A stretch of 64,000 nt of DNA from Coptis chinensis (lineage: Eukaryota > Streptophyta > Magnoliopsida > Ranunculales > Ranunculaceae), in the NCBI GenBank assembly GCA_015680905.1, contig CM027377.1:14284501-14348500 (forward strand), given 5' to 3'. The notes beneath the pieces were generated by a model. It searched no databases, was not told the DNA's origin, and saw nothing but the letters and a program-made list of their open reading frames with translations. Positions 34,852 to 47,202 of the stretch are shown here, piece by piece. Each line of letters starts with the position of its first letter. Position 1 is the stretch's first letter. The translations under genes were made by a program, and so were the position numbers.

Positions 34852-35710
34852 TTAGATTACATTAATTAGTAAAGGCTTTAGGCCATGTAATAGAAGATCC
34901 CACATGTCACTAAAGAGTTTTCCTCTAACACCAAACAACTCAGCGTTAAATTCCAGGATCTCGTCCACTATAATCCGATATGCATTCTCAGGTACATCCT
35001 TTCGATCACCAAACATTCTTCCAATGGCAACCACTCTTCCCCCATGCTTTGCAGCTCACACGTTTGTGCAGAACGTGATACCATTGGTCGCCTAGAAAAT
35101 AAATGATCAGTTGTCTGCGACGAACAAGATACGAAGTAATAAGAAAATCTCAATATAACAAACATGTCAACTAGCTAAACTTTAGCTCGTATTTTTCCAC
35201 AGCTAGTTAGATAGAGTTACTTCCCAGTGAGAGTGAGAATGTAACAACCTATGATTTATTTATTTTTATTATTGATAAAAGGGCCAATGGTGAAGCTCGG
35301 AAAGAATTGATTAGAGTATGTGTTCTTAAGTATTTCAGAGTGGGATTATGTAGTGATAGTATATTTATGATTTGCAATTTGCAATTTACAAGTTAAAAGG
35401 GTACACTAATTTTAACCAAATACCTAATCAGATGGAGAGTTTGTAGAGATTCGCGTTGGTGCTCCCTGATTAATTCCTTGCATTGTGAGCATTGCATTCA
35501 CTTGTGACTGTATCTCCATTTGTGTATTTTTCCCATCAATCACCTTCTGTTTCAAATCATCTATTTGGCTTTGGAATTCCAACTTTGATCTCACCACTTC
35601 TTTGGCTTTCCTTTTATAAGGAGATGCAGCCATAAGAGTGGTCTTGGAGACACCACTACCCAAGCCTAGCACTCGACCCCTTCCATCCTTTCCAAAGACC
35701 TACAAACTCA
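34852..35710 (-). pseudogene. PttA/En-Spm-type transposase, C-terminal exons
   Basis: The exon ending at a stop at 34852 reads GGRVVAIGRMFGDRKDV, then AYRIIVDEILEFNAELFG. An upstream exon (about 35424-35700) reads FGKDGRGRVLGLGSGVSKTT, then a coiled-coil-like helix with QSQIDDLKQKV. The G-R-V-x-G-x-G motif followed by a coiled coil is typical of the plant Ptta/En/Spm transposase family. The rest is not recognisable. Strand and position fit the CACTA end at 21985 on the other side of the MULE. Frame changes between the pieces mark it as decayed. Confidence 0.58.
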
Positions 35711-36024
35711 TATTCAGTTACGTTTGTTTATCTAATATTCAGTTAAGTTAAATGAAGTCAACCTGTCACCCTCAATGCACCTATCTACATTATTTACGAA
35801 CACGCTGGCTCAGACTTGCATACACAAGCACGGATGCAATAGGTTATCTGTTTTGAACTGGTCACATAGAATCTTCACTCTTTTAGGGCCAATTCCTGCT
35901 TTAAACGAGCCTAACCTTTTAGGATTACATAGCAACCATGTTGTTGCCCCTTAACCCCATCAATTGAGAAAAAGAGAGAAAAAGAAAACATGAAACTAAA
36001 CTTTGAATAATAAAAAAAAAATAC

Positions 36025-37059
36025 CAAGTGGGATTGCACATTTGCCAGCTTCGTCTGATCAAACTCATACTCTTTAAGAGGTACTTTGGCTGCCTGCCAG
36101 TAGATAGTGAAACAACATGAAAACTATTAGCCAAAAGAGAAAGGATTTGAATGATATGTTTTCTTTGTCAAGCAACAGAAAAGGGCTGCTCGCCCTCTTC
36201 TTTTGCTATTTTCTTATTTTCATCAGATAGGCAGAAAAGAGCTGCTATTGATCACAAGAATATGCGACCTTTAGATAGCTAAGAAATTTCAACTCTTCAG
36301 GTAGAAGGAAGAGTAGAGCATGTCCTTTTCCGCCTTCTCCACGAGCTGTCTGACCAACGCGATGAACGTACTCCTGATGAAAATAACAACCAAAAATCAC
36401 TTAAGATCAAGTCTATCCACGAGACTCGAAATTCACAATACAGTGGGAACGAGTGGCACCTTAGGTTCATCTGGAGGGTCATGCTGCACAATCCAGTCCT
36501 ATGCATTAGGAAGAATTTGAAAAAAAAAGAAATATTATGTGAGTACTCAGACTCATTCAAAAACTATAAAATGAATATCATCGAAATCAAAGGAACACGT
36601 TGAGGAAGCATACCACGGCAGGAATATCAAGCCCACGAGCAGCAACGTCGGTACATAATAAGATGCCCTTCTCTGCCTTACAGAAGTAAAAAAAAAGTGG
36701 ATGTACGTTTTTGCTGCTTCTGCTTTCCATGTATATCAGAACAATCCACTTGAATGTATTTGAGAAGTTCCGAATGATACTTGACCGAATTACATGAAGA
36801 AAAGAAAACCATCACTTTCTTTGATAAATTCCTTTTCAAGAATGAATATAGAAGAAGAAATCTCGTCACTTGGCGCAACACAGTAACCTTGTTGCAAACC
36901 TTCTACAGTAACCTACATTGCCAAGCACCTTGTCAGCACAAAGAACAATGACAATACTTTTGTAAACACTATATATTATTTATGTACCTTTGATCTTCCA
37001 TAATCTACATCAATATACACTGGAGTTGTTTGAAATGACAAACGTGCCAAATCTTCAAC
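36025..37059 (-). pseudogene. DEAD-box RNA helicase fragment (HAS1 / RH27-RH51 type)
   Basis: Reading on the minus strand, exons lie at 36988-37059, 36614-36912, 36460-36498, 36269-36373 and 36025-36093, all with AG/GT borders. They encode the linker and C-terminal RecA domain: [68 protein letters not shown] (motif IV-IVa region), [18 protein letters not shown] (motif V), DWIVQHDPPDEPK, then [20 protein letters not shown] (motif VI) and AKVPLKEYEFDQTKL. HAS1-type helicases work in nucleolar ribosome assembly. The second exon has two frameshifts, near 36857 and at the nine-T run near 36690. Motif VI has HRVGQTARG where HRVGRTARG is usual; the changed Arg contacts ATP. The DEAD domain and the C-terminus are absent. 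Confidence 0.9.
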
Positions 37060-38149
37060 CTACATAATGTAATGGAAACCACAAGTCCAATATGGGGATA
37101 ATGAGAAATGATCATGGATAATGTCTTCAAATTTCCATATTAATTGCTATGTTCGATCCACCCAATAAAATCAATATGTACCGCTAATTTATCAAAAATA
37201 TCATTCAATCTATTGGGCGTCAAGGCTTACTCTGGGGGGCAGGGGAGAGGGGTTAGATGCTGATATATCTCTTTAGATTGGTTCCACTATAAACCGATAT
37301 ATCTGAAGATATTTTACACGCTATTTGGATCACCGTAATATTGAAAAAATAACATCTACATACCTATTTAAAAGTCACCGTGTAGCTGAAAAGAGAAATT
37401 TTTTGTTTAAAGTCGCCTGCATATTGAATAAAAACTTTGTCAATGAGCGCCGGACAAAAGCAATATATAATACAATACAATATAATAACTGAAAAAAGCT
37501 GTTTGCCTCGCCTGATTGCACAGTCAATGCCGGACAAAAGCATTAACAATACACCGTACAGATGTAAATCATTACCGTACTAAATTAGCTTACCCAAGTT
37601 ATTTTGCACATATTCTAAATCATTAACCACCCCCAAGTTTGTTCATTACCCCCATATTATTTTGACTCCCATATTTCATTCCCTACCATCATGTTTTTTC
37701 CTCCCAACCATGTTTGTATTACTCATTTATTTGCCAGAAAATGAATTTATTCGTTGTCCACCAGACCACCACAAAAAGATTAGAAAAACAAATGATCACT
37801 ACTTCTCTTCACCAGCCAAATCTCAAGATAAGGAATGCATAACTCGGCTTGGATCAAGGATAGGCTATTAGTCACAAAAGGAAATCACCACTTGGCAATG
37901 AATCACTCCCAGCTAATATTGTACCAAACATCAGTTTCAACACAGAGCCTAGTAAAGCGTAATCAACTAAAGAAATCACTTTACACCAGTATCACAGCCA
38001 ACACAGATCAAGTGGCTAGAAATTTCTAGAAACTAGAAAACCATAGTAAATAGATGAGACCAGCCACCGTGTGAGTGCTTATTGGGTAATCTGATCTGAT
38101 TCTACAGCACAGACCAACAGCCAAAATTCATTGGACCAACAGATGCCAC
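37060..38149. other. Intron/spacer without recognised gene
   Basis: AT-rich DNA. GCCGGACAAAAGCA occurs twice (about 37450 and 37529). The open frames at 37662-37871 and 37835-38029 match nothing I know. Confidence 0.35.
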
Positions 38150-38320
38150 CAACATATCGTCCTCGGCTTCCTTGCTGAGGTCCTCCCTGAGGGCCACCAC
38201 TGTATCCTCCTCGGCCCCCCTGTTGAGGTTGAGAAGGTCCCCAACCTCTTCCACCCTGTTGCCCTGCACCACGACCACCTCCTTGCTGGAGTGGTGGATA
38301 TTGTTGCTGCACTGGTGGTC
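38150..38320 (-). pseudogene. RGG/Gln-rich exon, resembling the N-terminus of AGO1-type Argonaute
   Basis: Following an acceptor at 38321-38322, the minus strand reads PPVQQQYPPLQQGGGRGAG, QQGGRGWGPSQPQQGGRGGY, then GGPQQGSRGRYVGG before a possible donor at 38149. Gln/Gly/Arg-rich repeats with GGRGGY and PQQGGRG are typical of the disordered N-terminal region of plant AGO1; other RGG-box RNA-binding proteins can look alike. No PAZ or Piwi exon was found nearby, so it is an isolated exon. It lies on the same strand as the helicase fragment about 1.1 kb away and may have been captured with it. Confidence 0.45.
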
Positions 38321-38974
38321 CTTAAAGCATAGAAGAATACTTATCATTTGGGCATACCTACTTTACACATCCAATCAAATCATATATTCTTTCTTTCTTT
38401 CACTTTGGCCGTGGTTATGCTGCGTTAACTAAGTAACGATCATAAGACTGAATATGCATAAGGATCTGTCACTTTTAAACACAAGGAAAGTTCTAAGTAC
38501 ATGAGTTTTGGACCTTCTACTGCTACCTAATGACCAGCCACTGAACCAAAGTTCTTGTCCACCCAGACTGATTCAAGGAACTCACCTCCCACACTGATTC
38601 AAGCTGCCTGTCACCAATTCAAGCTGCTTCAGAAGTACACGAACAAGGAGCAGTTGATCGGGGTATGTTTCTGCATGGTGTTAAGGGCCTGTTAAGCATT
38701 CATACAAGTGAACCAACAATCTAAATATTCATTTTTGTAAGGCCAAGAAGACAAAATAAACAATTAAAACAAGAAGTACCCTTGCAGCAAATATCTAGCC
38801 TTCAGTAAGATTTACTAACCTTCAATCAGACCTTGGAAATTCACTTGCAGATGACAAAAACAGATGTATAAGTGAGCTGTTGTTTAGCAATCTTTAAAGC
38901 CCTAACGAAAAACGTCATAGTTCCATCCTACCTCATAAAGTACTGTAAAAAATATATTTATATTTAATAGCAAT

Positions 38975-39215
38975 TCATAATTGATTAGAAGTAAACAACT
39001 GAGTTGTATGTATTAATGATAAAATAAAACTGTAATAGAAATGCAATTGCCAAATATTTTATTTAAAATGCCCATATAATCAACCGAAGTGCCAAACCAT
39101 CATAAAACAAGATAAAAAGTGTGCTACCGAGTAAATCATCTTGGAATAGAGTTAGGGGATTACAACAAGAGGGGTGAATTTCATTTAATGTACATAACCC
39201 TAGATTCAATAGTAG
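38975..39215. repeat. Dispersed repeat, copy 2
   Basis: Same orientation and order of blocks as 21575-21860, with moderate divergence. Each copy lies outside the recognised coding pieces of its neighbourhood. Confidence 0.7.
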
Positions 39216-39403
39216 AAGATACTTGTTTCCCTTTAAATGCAACCCATCCTCTCTTTCATTGTTCGTTGCAATTCACCTGAACAATTAAATAAAAATTAGT
39301 CAACGGGAGAACTAAATCCAAAAACATGCTCTATTGTCAAAATAAATAAGATAAAGCGGCCGACGAGAACATGATGGAATACTTGATTAACAACGCATTC
39401 AAA

Positions 39404-39556
39404 CTATTCCTCGTCACCATCTGCTTCCACCTCAACTTCCTCACTATCACCATCCGCTTCCATCTCAACTTCCTCATCTTCCTCACTATCACCATCTTCT
39501 TCCGCCTCAACTTCCTCACTGTCACCATCTGCTTCCGCCTCAACTTCCACTGTCAT
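39404..39556 (-). other. Small acidic repeat ORF next to transposon-type ORF
   Basis: From ATG at 39556 to TAG at 39404 the frame is 50 codons. It consists of about four copies of an acidic motif close to EADGDSEEVEVE. It is probably the displaced C-terminal tail of the duplicated segment at 39540-39731, which also ends in a Glu-rich stretch (PEEEEGKKRIPLDINMEENA). On its own it is unlikely to be a gene. Confidence 0.4.
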
Positions 39557-39657
39557 TAGCATTTTCCTCCATATTGATATCTAATGGGATCCTCTTCTTT
39601 CCCTCTTCTTCCTCAGGACCCTCATAATCAGATGGGATACAGTCTAAATGTGATCCA

Positions 39658-40015
39658 AAGGAACTGACTGTATTGAGTTCCAAGGAGGAGGACGGAAAGT
39701 TTGGGCATGTCTTCCTCAAGTATTCTACCACTAAGTCCAGTCGGGATCTGTTACTCAGCGCTAGCAGGTAAAAGTATTTTGTTTTGACAACACCAGGGAC
39801 TATTGGGTAGTCGTTATCACTATCTAGTTCGTGAAAAGTAACTGTCTGTACCGAGTTCCAAGGAGGACGGAAAGTTTGGACATGTCTTCCTCAAGTATTC
39901 TAGCACTAAGTCCAGTTGGGATTTTGTACTCACCATTAGCCGGTATAAGTCTTTTGTTTTGGCAGCAACAGGGGCTATTGGGGAGTGGTTATCACTATCT
40001 TGTTCGTATACAGTT
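39658..40015. repeat. 178-bp tandem duplication
   Basis: GAGTTCCAAGGAGG at 39675 recurs at 39853, and similarity continues through TATTCTA(C/G)CACTAAGTCCAG and CTATTGGG to TTATCACTATCT. On the minus strand both copies encode LDLV(V/L)EYLRKTCPNFPSS. The duplication copied the C-terminal part of the ORF at 39820-40746. Confidence 0.92.
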
Positions 40016-40746
40016 CTACTTGTCATCCTTGAAACACTAAGTCGGCTAATGGGGGAATCCTGCTGAATACACATGCAATGGGGAGGAACACCAGCACCTG
40101 TGATGATTTTGCTGATAAGAATGCCATGAGGCATACATATATTCTTTTTGCTTTTACCAGAATGCTCCACAATGTTATGCCAGATTATAGTTCCCAAGTC
40201 GAGTTTATCCCCTTTTCGCATTGCATTGATCAGATAAAGCCCAAAGTCGTTGATGTGGTTAAAATGACCACATTTTGGCAGGGCAGTTGAAAATAATATC
40301 CGATGGAGAATACGAAACCGCGGTTTTATCCTAGTCGATGGCAGATTGGCAATAAAATCTTTGTGACGATGTTGAAAATTGGCCTTCAATGGATAAAGAA
40401 GATGAACATCTCCTCGAGAAACCTTAAGGGTTGACGTGATGCTTGCAAGAGTAACTACAATATCTTTCCCACAGACTTTTGTTTTGAAAATGAGTTTTTT
40501 CATTTCCACTCCATGAATATTTGCGTAAAATAACTTGACCAAATGGGGGTATGCCACTCCTTTTATTTTCATCAAGTTTTGCCAGTTGATCCTCTTGATC
40601 CATTTGGTAATAATATCGTCACCGATCTCGTTGAGAAAAACCTCGCTTTCCAAAGCCAACGGTCTATTATTACAAATCTTGTCCATGTATGTTGCATAAG
40701 CCAATATAGATACGAAATCTTGATGAGAAACCTCACAACTTTTCAT
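39820..40746 (-). CDS. Plant transposon-protein ORF (Transposase_32-like domain)
   Basis: An uninterrupted 308-codon frame, ATG at 40746. It contains YPHLVKLFYANIHG (residues 66-79) and VCGKDIVVTLASITSTLKVS (91-110), typical of the so-called putative plant transposon protein domain. That domain occurs in many copies in plant genomes and its role is not established. The later part has GHFNHINDFGLYLINAMRKG and MPHGILISKIITGAGVP, also recurrent in this family. The C-terminus lies in the tandem duplication, and the frame stops after ELGTDSYFSRTR. An upstream copy of the tail is out of frame. No RNase, RT or integrase motif is visible. Product function is unknown; it is likely mobile-element derived. 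Confidence 0.62.
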   Translation of the reverse strand: MKSCEVSHQDFVSILAYATYMDKICNNRPLALESEVFLNEIGDDIITKWIKRINWQNLMKIKGVAYPHLVKLFYANIHGVEMKKLIFKTKVCGKDIVVTLASITSTLKVSRGDVHLLYPLKANFQHRHKDFIANLPSTRIKPRFRILHRILFSTALPKCGHFNHINDFGLYLINAMRKGDKLDLGTIIWHNIVEHSGKSKKNICMPHGILISKIITGAGVPPHCMCIQQDSPISRLSVSRMTSRTVYEQDSDNHSPIAPVAAKTKDLYRLMVSTKSQLDLVLEYLRKTCPNFPSSLELGTDSYFSRTR

Positions 40747-41932
40747 AGTCGGGGCCCTATTACCAATGGACTGAGAAAGTCTCTTTCACTTCGGCGCCAT
40801 AATCCAATATAAGTTCTCAAGAACCTAAATTAGAAACAATAGCAAGAGGATTACATCAATAACAATTTAATCAGTTTGACAAGTAAATGCTATGTCAATA
40901 GAGCTTAAATTTAGATCTAACAATGTTTGACATAATACATCATTCCAATTAAAGCGTTTATTTCATGACCATGTATCAAGCTAAACACAAACTTGATGAA
41001 AATATCCCTATTTCCAATGCAACAATTTTACAATTTAAGCAAATTTCCTTATTTCCAATTCAACAACACAACAATTCAAACAAATTTCCCAACTTTCGGT
41101 TCCCATATCTTCCAAGTCTATATGTCCAAGTTAGTATTAATTTCGAGGCTTACAATATTGACAAATTAACAAGTTCTAGCTAAGTCTACACAATATACTC
41201 AAATTAAATAATGTGTAAGGTTGCTCATTCCGATTAGGAAGGCCACAAGTGTTGATTATTAGTCTCTCTTTTGGTTCTATCTTATTATTTCTCTCACTGG
41301 AATCCCTAAATATTTTTTTTCCAAGGTGAAATGTCCTCTAAAACTTACGTCAAAAGCAAGGATACGACAATAATATAAACACGCATATTGACAACTTTAT
41401 GTGCCACCTACACGATAAAATATAATTGAAAGTAAAATGAGTATAAAAATAAAGTTGTAACTGCCTATCTTTCCTAATTCATAACTCCTTGTATAGATGT
41501 CCAAATCAAATGAAACTTGGTTCATTTGAAAATTGACATATAGCTCTATCTTTTATGTCTAGGTAACTGAAGCCTAAATTTGACTCAAACTATGTCAAAA
41601 GTGAGCTCAAAATCAGACCAGTGCAGCTTCCTATGGCAGACTACAACACGTGTTCAACCTTCTAACAATCATACAAGTAGAAAACCATGACTATAGATAT
41701 ATTTGAGTAACTACTTACTTGACCCTTGAACATCCAAAGATGTAAAGAAAGCAAGAAAAGATCAAACCAGTCCATGGTAGCGATTAGATTGCAATAAATA
41801 TGTGTAAGAGGTGCACGAAATTGAGTTGGAACAATCGACCTTTCAAAACACAACTCCCAACTCAGTTATCCAAATACAGTGAAACTGGAACCATTAGAAA
41901 CTAGACACAGAGAACTAACTTTTCTCCCTAGG
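40747..41932. other. No gene seen
   Basis: AT-rich spacer. The short frames at 40965-41183 and 41662-41853 are not recognised. Confidence 0.4.
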
Positions 41933-42330
41933 CAGTGCCGACCCTGAGTTTCTGGTGGCCCGAAGCCAACTCTTAAAATGTGGGCCTATATGTGTAAATT
42001 CACATGTCAAAAACAAAAATCGATGCATTTTTTGCCTTGCATTATTATTTGTTATCTCCTCTTTTTAGTCGAATTCCTTTTTGTTTTATGTGACAAATAA
42101 GATTTTATGCATCTTTTGACTTCGTAATATATGAAATAGCAAGTGGATTTAATAATTTCATTAGCCATATATAAGCTACAATTAAGCCTATAATTATATT
42201 GTTATTATTAGTAAGTGTATATTGCAAGGTGTGTTAAACTGTTTTAGTGGACTCTAGTGGTGGACTGGTGGCCCCTTACTTTGCCAAAATATGGGGGCCC
42301 AAAGCGCTTGCTTATGTGGCTTTGCCTCAG

Positions 42331-42999
42331 TGTTGGGGATTACACCAATACCAATCGGTTCCCCACTACACAGATAACTTGTATGAACACAATTCAACTC
42401 GGATAAATCTCAAATATCACAAACTGCCTATACTAACATGCTTGACTTCGCTAAACAACTATTAACAACGGATAATAATGTAAAGCGGTAAAAGCAAACC
42501 ACAACACAAAATTTACCGTGGTTGAAGGCCAATGATGCCTACTTCCACAAGAGCGGTTCTTAATAAAGTGAGAAGGAAGATTACAATCTCTCCTTTTGGT
42601 CTCTCCCTTACTAGATCACTCTTATCTCTTTCTGAGGGTTGTATCTCGTAAAGGTTATCTCTCTCTTTTGTTTTAGTACGGATTCCAATCCTTGTTGTTT
42701 GTTTGGTTAGGTTTTCCAAAACCTTGATTTTTGGTTTTATCTCCAAAACCAAATTTGCGAATCTTGTAGCAAGGCCCCAAAAATTATGCTGGCCTGGCGC
42801 TCACTCTGGCTCAGCGAAGTCGCTGAAGACTGGAAGATTTGGGTGGGTATTCACTTCGCTGGCCGGTGTATTAAGCCCTATATTCTTGGAACTCGGCGGA
42901 AGTGAGCGCGCCTATCTGGCCTCTTCGACTTCTCTGCGATGTCGAGTTTGCCGTTTACGTCGGCTCGGTTTCTCTCCTCATGTGAGGGATAACTCAACA
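42331..42999 (-). repeat. Copia 3' LTR (element orientation)
   Basis: It matches 47203-47874. Long stretches are identical, with clustered small indels, mainly at CAG/CTG-like triplets, and a divergent block after about 42800. Confidence 0.9.
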
Positions 43000-45900
43000 A
43001 TCTCCCCCTCGAGCGGTGGGGGCTACCTCCATGCAATTGCCAAATCAGCCGGGGGAGTGTCTTTGCCATTCGGCAATAGCACAACAAACATCAAACTTAC
43101 CTTTCGGTAAGACTTTGGTAAATCATATCCGACCCGTTCTTGTCGGTATGGATCTTCTCGATACCAAATGCTTGTCTTAAAGTACTTCTCTAATCAATGA
43201 TAGCATGCGTGTATGTGCTTGGATCTAGAATGAAAACTTCGGATTCTTGCTCAAGTGGATGGCTTTCGGTATCACATAGAACTACAAATTGTTTACGCTT
43301 TAGCCCTATTTCGTCGAAGAACCTCTTCATCCATAGCAACTCTTTTGCAACACTTTCGATTGGCTGCAATATGCTCTACGTAGTGGTGGAAGGGCAACAC
43401 ACTTTTGCAACTTAGATTGCCAAGCTGCTGCTCCCCCCGCAAAAGTAACGGATAACCGGAGGTGGACTTCATCAGTCGACATCACTGCCATGTATGCGCA
43501 TCGGTGTAGCGCTTCAAGTAAGGGCTTACTTCCACCAAAACACAAACCACGATTTGGAAGTGCCTTTGAGATATCTCAATATCCACTTAACACCTTCCCA
43601 ATGCTCTTTACCCGATTTGTGAAATCGCTTACCACCTGGCGCGAAAGCAATATCCGGTCTAGTACACACCATGGCATACATCAAAGCGCCCGCTGCGGAT
43701 GCATAAGGAATCTTTTCCATCGACTCTGCTCATGCTCACCTTAGGACACATCTCTTTGGTCATGCGGGCTGGCCACCAAAGCGGACAAGCGCCGGCCGGC
43801 TTGATCCATGTTGAATCTTGACACCTTACCGATGTAGCTTTCTTGAGAAAGCCACTGACTTCCACTCTTTACGTCACGGTGATCCATTATCCCAGTATCT
43901 GCTTTGCTTGACCCAAATCCTTCATCTCAAAGGACTTTTCAAGTCTTTCTTGACTTGGATATCTTGTTGATGTTTGGGCCAACTATCAACATATCATCCA
44001 CATCACAATGAATAGCCTGATGAAATCCCCATCACGGAAAACGAACAAACACCACAATGATCGGAGCGGACTTCTTGTATCCTTGCTTTAGCCATAAAGG
44101 AATCAAACTTTATGTACCCAGCATCTCGGTGCTTGCTTGACCAACCCATACAAGCTCTTTATCGGCTTGCATACTAGGTGCTCCTTGCCTTTGACCTCAA
44201 AAACCCGGGTGGTCCATGTAGACATCTTCTTCAAGGTCTCCATGAAGAAAAGCTGTCTTAACATCTAGCTGCTCAACCTCTAGGTTCATACTTTGCGGTC
44301 ATACCCAATACCACCCGGATAGAAGTCATCTTCACTCTGAGGAGAAAAATCTCATCAAAGTCAATCCTTTCCTTTGGCCGAATCCGCTTCCACAACAAAG
44401 GCGAGCTTTGTGCCTTGGGTGAGGATTGTTCTCTCATGCTTGACTTTGTATATCCACTTATTCTTGAGAACTTTTCTCCTGTGGGTTTCTCAACTAACTT
44501 CGTAAGTGTGATTCTTATGCAAAGAATCCATCTCGTCATGCATGGCCTTGACAACCATTTTCTTTATGCGTACGCTTCAAGTGCCTCTTGATAGTACATA
44601 GGTTCTCCACCATCGGATAGTAGCGCCGCGTCGCATTATGTGGTGGATACAGTTGAAGCTAGTCTCTCTGTCGGGACCTCCATCTGTCTGGTGGTGCACC
44701 GGGAGGATGCATGCACGCTTGCTCGGTGGTGGTTCATGCATCTCATTTGCATCTTCTATACCCGATAGGTTCTATCCCGTCATGAAGCGATAGGATTCTC
44801 ATCATGAGTTTCAAACTCATGGTTCTCTGCATTCTCAATGCCTTACGCGCGTTCCATAGTAGGAACTTTTGGTTACGAATCAACAAGATCATTGGTGAAA
44901 GCGTAGCTTCTCACCCCTCCTCAAATCTCTGCTATGGTTTTGGTCTTCTAAGAACCTGACATCTCGACCGGATTACCTTCTTGTTAATCGGATCATAGAG
45001 TTTGTAACCAAACTTTTCATCTCCATAACCGAGGAAAAATGCTTTGCTTGGCTTTGTCATCAAGCTTGGATCTCTCATCGCCGGAATATGCACAAAATGC
45101 CACGCACCCAAATACCACCAGTATCCATAATCAACAGCGCTGACCATACCTCTCTGCGGATAATCACTATTCAGGAGGCTTTCTTTGGTGACGGGTTGAT
45201 CACATGCGGTATGCGCATTGCTTCTACCCGGTAGCTTCTAGGTAGCTTAGAGTGAGATAGCATGCATCTCATCCCTCTCTACAATGGTGCGGTTCATTCT
45301 CTGCTGCTATTCCATTACATTTGCGGTGTCTTGGGAGCGATGCGCTCATGCCGAATCCCATGACTGCGGCAATACTCTTCAAATGGCCCAATGTACTCAC
45401 CCCCATTATCGGCGAATACACTTCCAACAACTTCCGGTCTCTCTTTCCACCATCTTTGTGGAATTTCTCAAACACGCCAAAGTACTTCATCCTTGGTCTT
45501 GCGGACTATAGGCCCATATCTTTCTTGACGCATCATCAATGAATGTCAAAGTAACGAAACTCCACTGGTGGGACTTCACTCTCATAGGACCACATAAGTG
45601 CGTATTGCACTAGCTCGAGGGCGGTGTCGCTTTACGTGAAGGCGGGAATCTTTGGAAAGACACCTTGTGTTGCTTTCCTACCAAACAATGAGTACATGTA
45701 TTTAAATGTGTACCTTTAATGTGCGGCATGGCCTTTTGCTTAGCAAGAACTTCCATCCCTTTTATGCCCATGTGACCACGGTCTCTTGTGGTGCCGGTTC
45801 GGATGAAGCTTCTTCCGCGCGCATTAAACTACGCTTTACACAAACTAGCGTGTTTTGTAAAAGAGAGCAAGTTTTTCTTTCCTCGGCTCTTCTGATGGAA

Positions 45901-47202
45901 CCTTTGGTCGGTTTCCATACCCGTTACCAAAGCGAGTTTACAAAGCCATCATCATCTAATTTCCGGCCCGAAATTAGGCTTAGCCGTATGTCGGGGACAT
46001 GTCTTACATCCTTGAGTGTCAAGGTGTAGCCGACATTGGTTTCTACATGAACATCTCAATGCCTATAATCTTGAGACTCCAGCATTTACCCATCCTTACT
46101 TCACCATATTCACCGCGGTGTAGGTAGTGAAGAATCCCCAATCGCGATTGTGGCGTGATAGGATGCTCTGTATCTATCACCCGCTCGTATCGACATGAGG
46201 TACTAAGGCGAACACACACCTGATCGACCTGATTCCACTAGGTCGATCGACTAGATGCGGTAGTATCTCTGCACGTGTTTCCGTTCCTGCGCACCATGTC
46301 TTCATGTACCGCGGTTATTCTTCTCATCCCTCTTGATTATTGCGACTCATATCTGGGAAGTGGCCTTTGGTGGCACAATAGTAACATTGCCTCTACGCGC
46401 TTAGGAGTTCTAGCTTCACCCCTAGATTTATACGTCATCACCTCACAGAGCGAGATGGTTTTCGCCCGACCTCTCCCCGTTTCTCGTGAAAAGGACCTGC
46501 GAGGTTAGAAGAGCTGCTTCTTGCACTCCTTCTAGTCTCCTCATTCAACAAAGGCGTGGTAGCCATCTCCATGGTAACAATTCCATCCTTGGGCTGCTCC
46601 ATGTAGAGAAGCGCTAATGTCTCCCAACTTTGGGTAGAGAGCCTAATAGAAACAAAGCACCAACCGTCTCCCAAATTGATCTTCATCAAATGCATCGATT
46701 GATGATATTACGTACTTCATTAAGATGCTTTCGGACATTGAAGAACCTTCTTGGTGCCGTTAATGCGCAAACTTTAACGACTAGCACTTTGTTTCCACCC
46801 GACTTCCTCTCATAAAGGTCTTGAGTTTCTTCCATAGGCTGAAGGATGTAGTCTCTTGGGCCACATGGTGAAAGACAACATCGTCAATCCACTTGTCGAA
46901 TGTATCCAATCGGCTTTTTACGTCAAGCTTTTTCCACTTCGGCCTCATCGGTCTTTACGGTTTTACTCCCTCATTCTCAATGGGAAGTGCCAAGTCCTTG
47001 CGATTATAGCAAGTCTTCCATCTTGGCTTTCGGATGGTGTAGTTCTTCCTATTCGGACTCATCATCACAGTGTTCGCGGAATGGTCCATCTCTACAAGTT
47101 ATTTAACCTCAAATCTTCTCTCGGGGAATTTTGTCCAAACACCGCCCGACCAAGATTCGGATAACACCCGAAAGGCTATTCTAACCAAGGCTCGATACCA
47201 CT
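43000..47202 (-). pseudogene. Copia gag-pol polyprotein, fragmented
   Basis: On the minus strand, from 5' to 3' in the element: a zinc-knuckle-like CYYCATKGHF near 46370 (gag); integrase core fragments around 45269-45490 ending KCNGIAAENEPHHCRE (the usual NGIAER...NRT region, garbled); the integrase C-terminal region KAFFLGYGDEKFGYKLYDP at 44932-45147; the RT region KPTGEKFSRISGYTKSS and IDFDEIFLLRVKMTSIRVVL at 44273-44554; and the RNase H-proximal region PYASAAGALMYAMVCTRPDI and GVKWILRYLKGTSKSWFVFW at 43526-43720. Every domain is recognisable but broken by frame changes every 50-100 codons. Such dense shifts with little substitution are unusual for natural decay and fit the indel pattern seen between the LTRs. 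Confidence 0.85.

Noticed and set aside
35170-35215. A Helitron 3' end on the minus strand (AGCTAAA/TTTAGCT palindrome near CTAG)
   Set aside because: The palindrome overlaps the CTAG instead of preceding it by about 10 nt, and no matching 5' end was seen.
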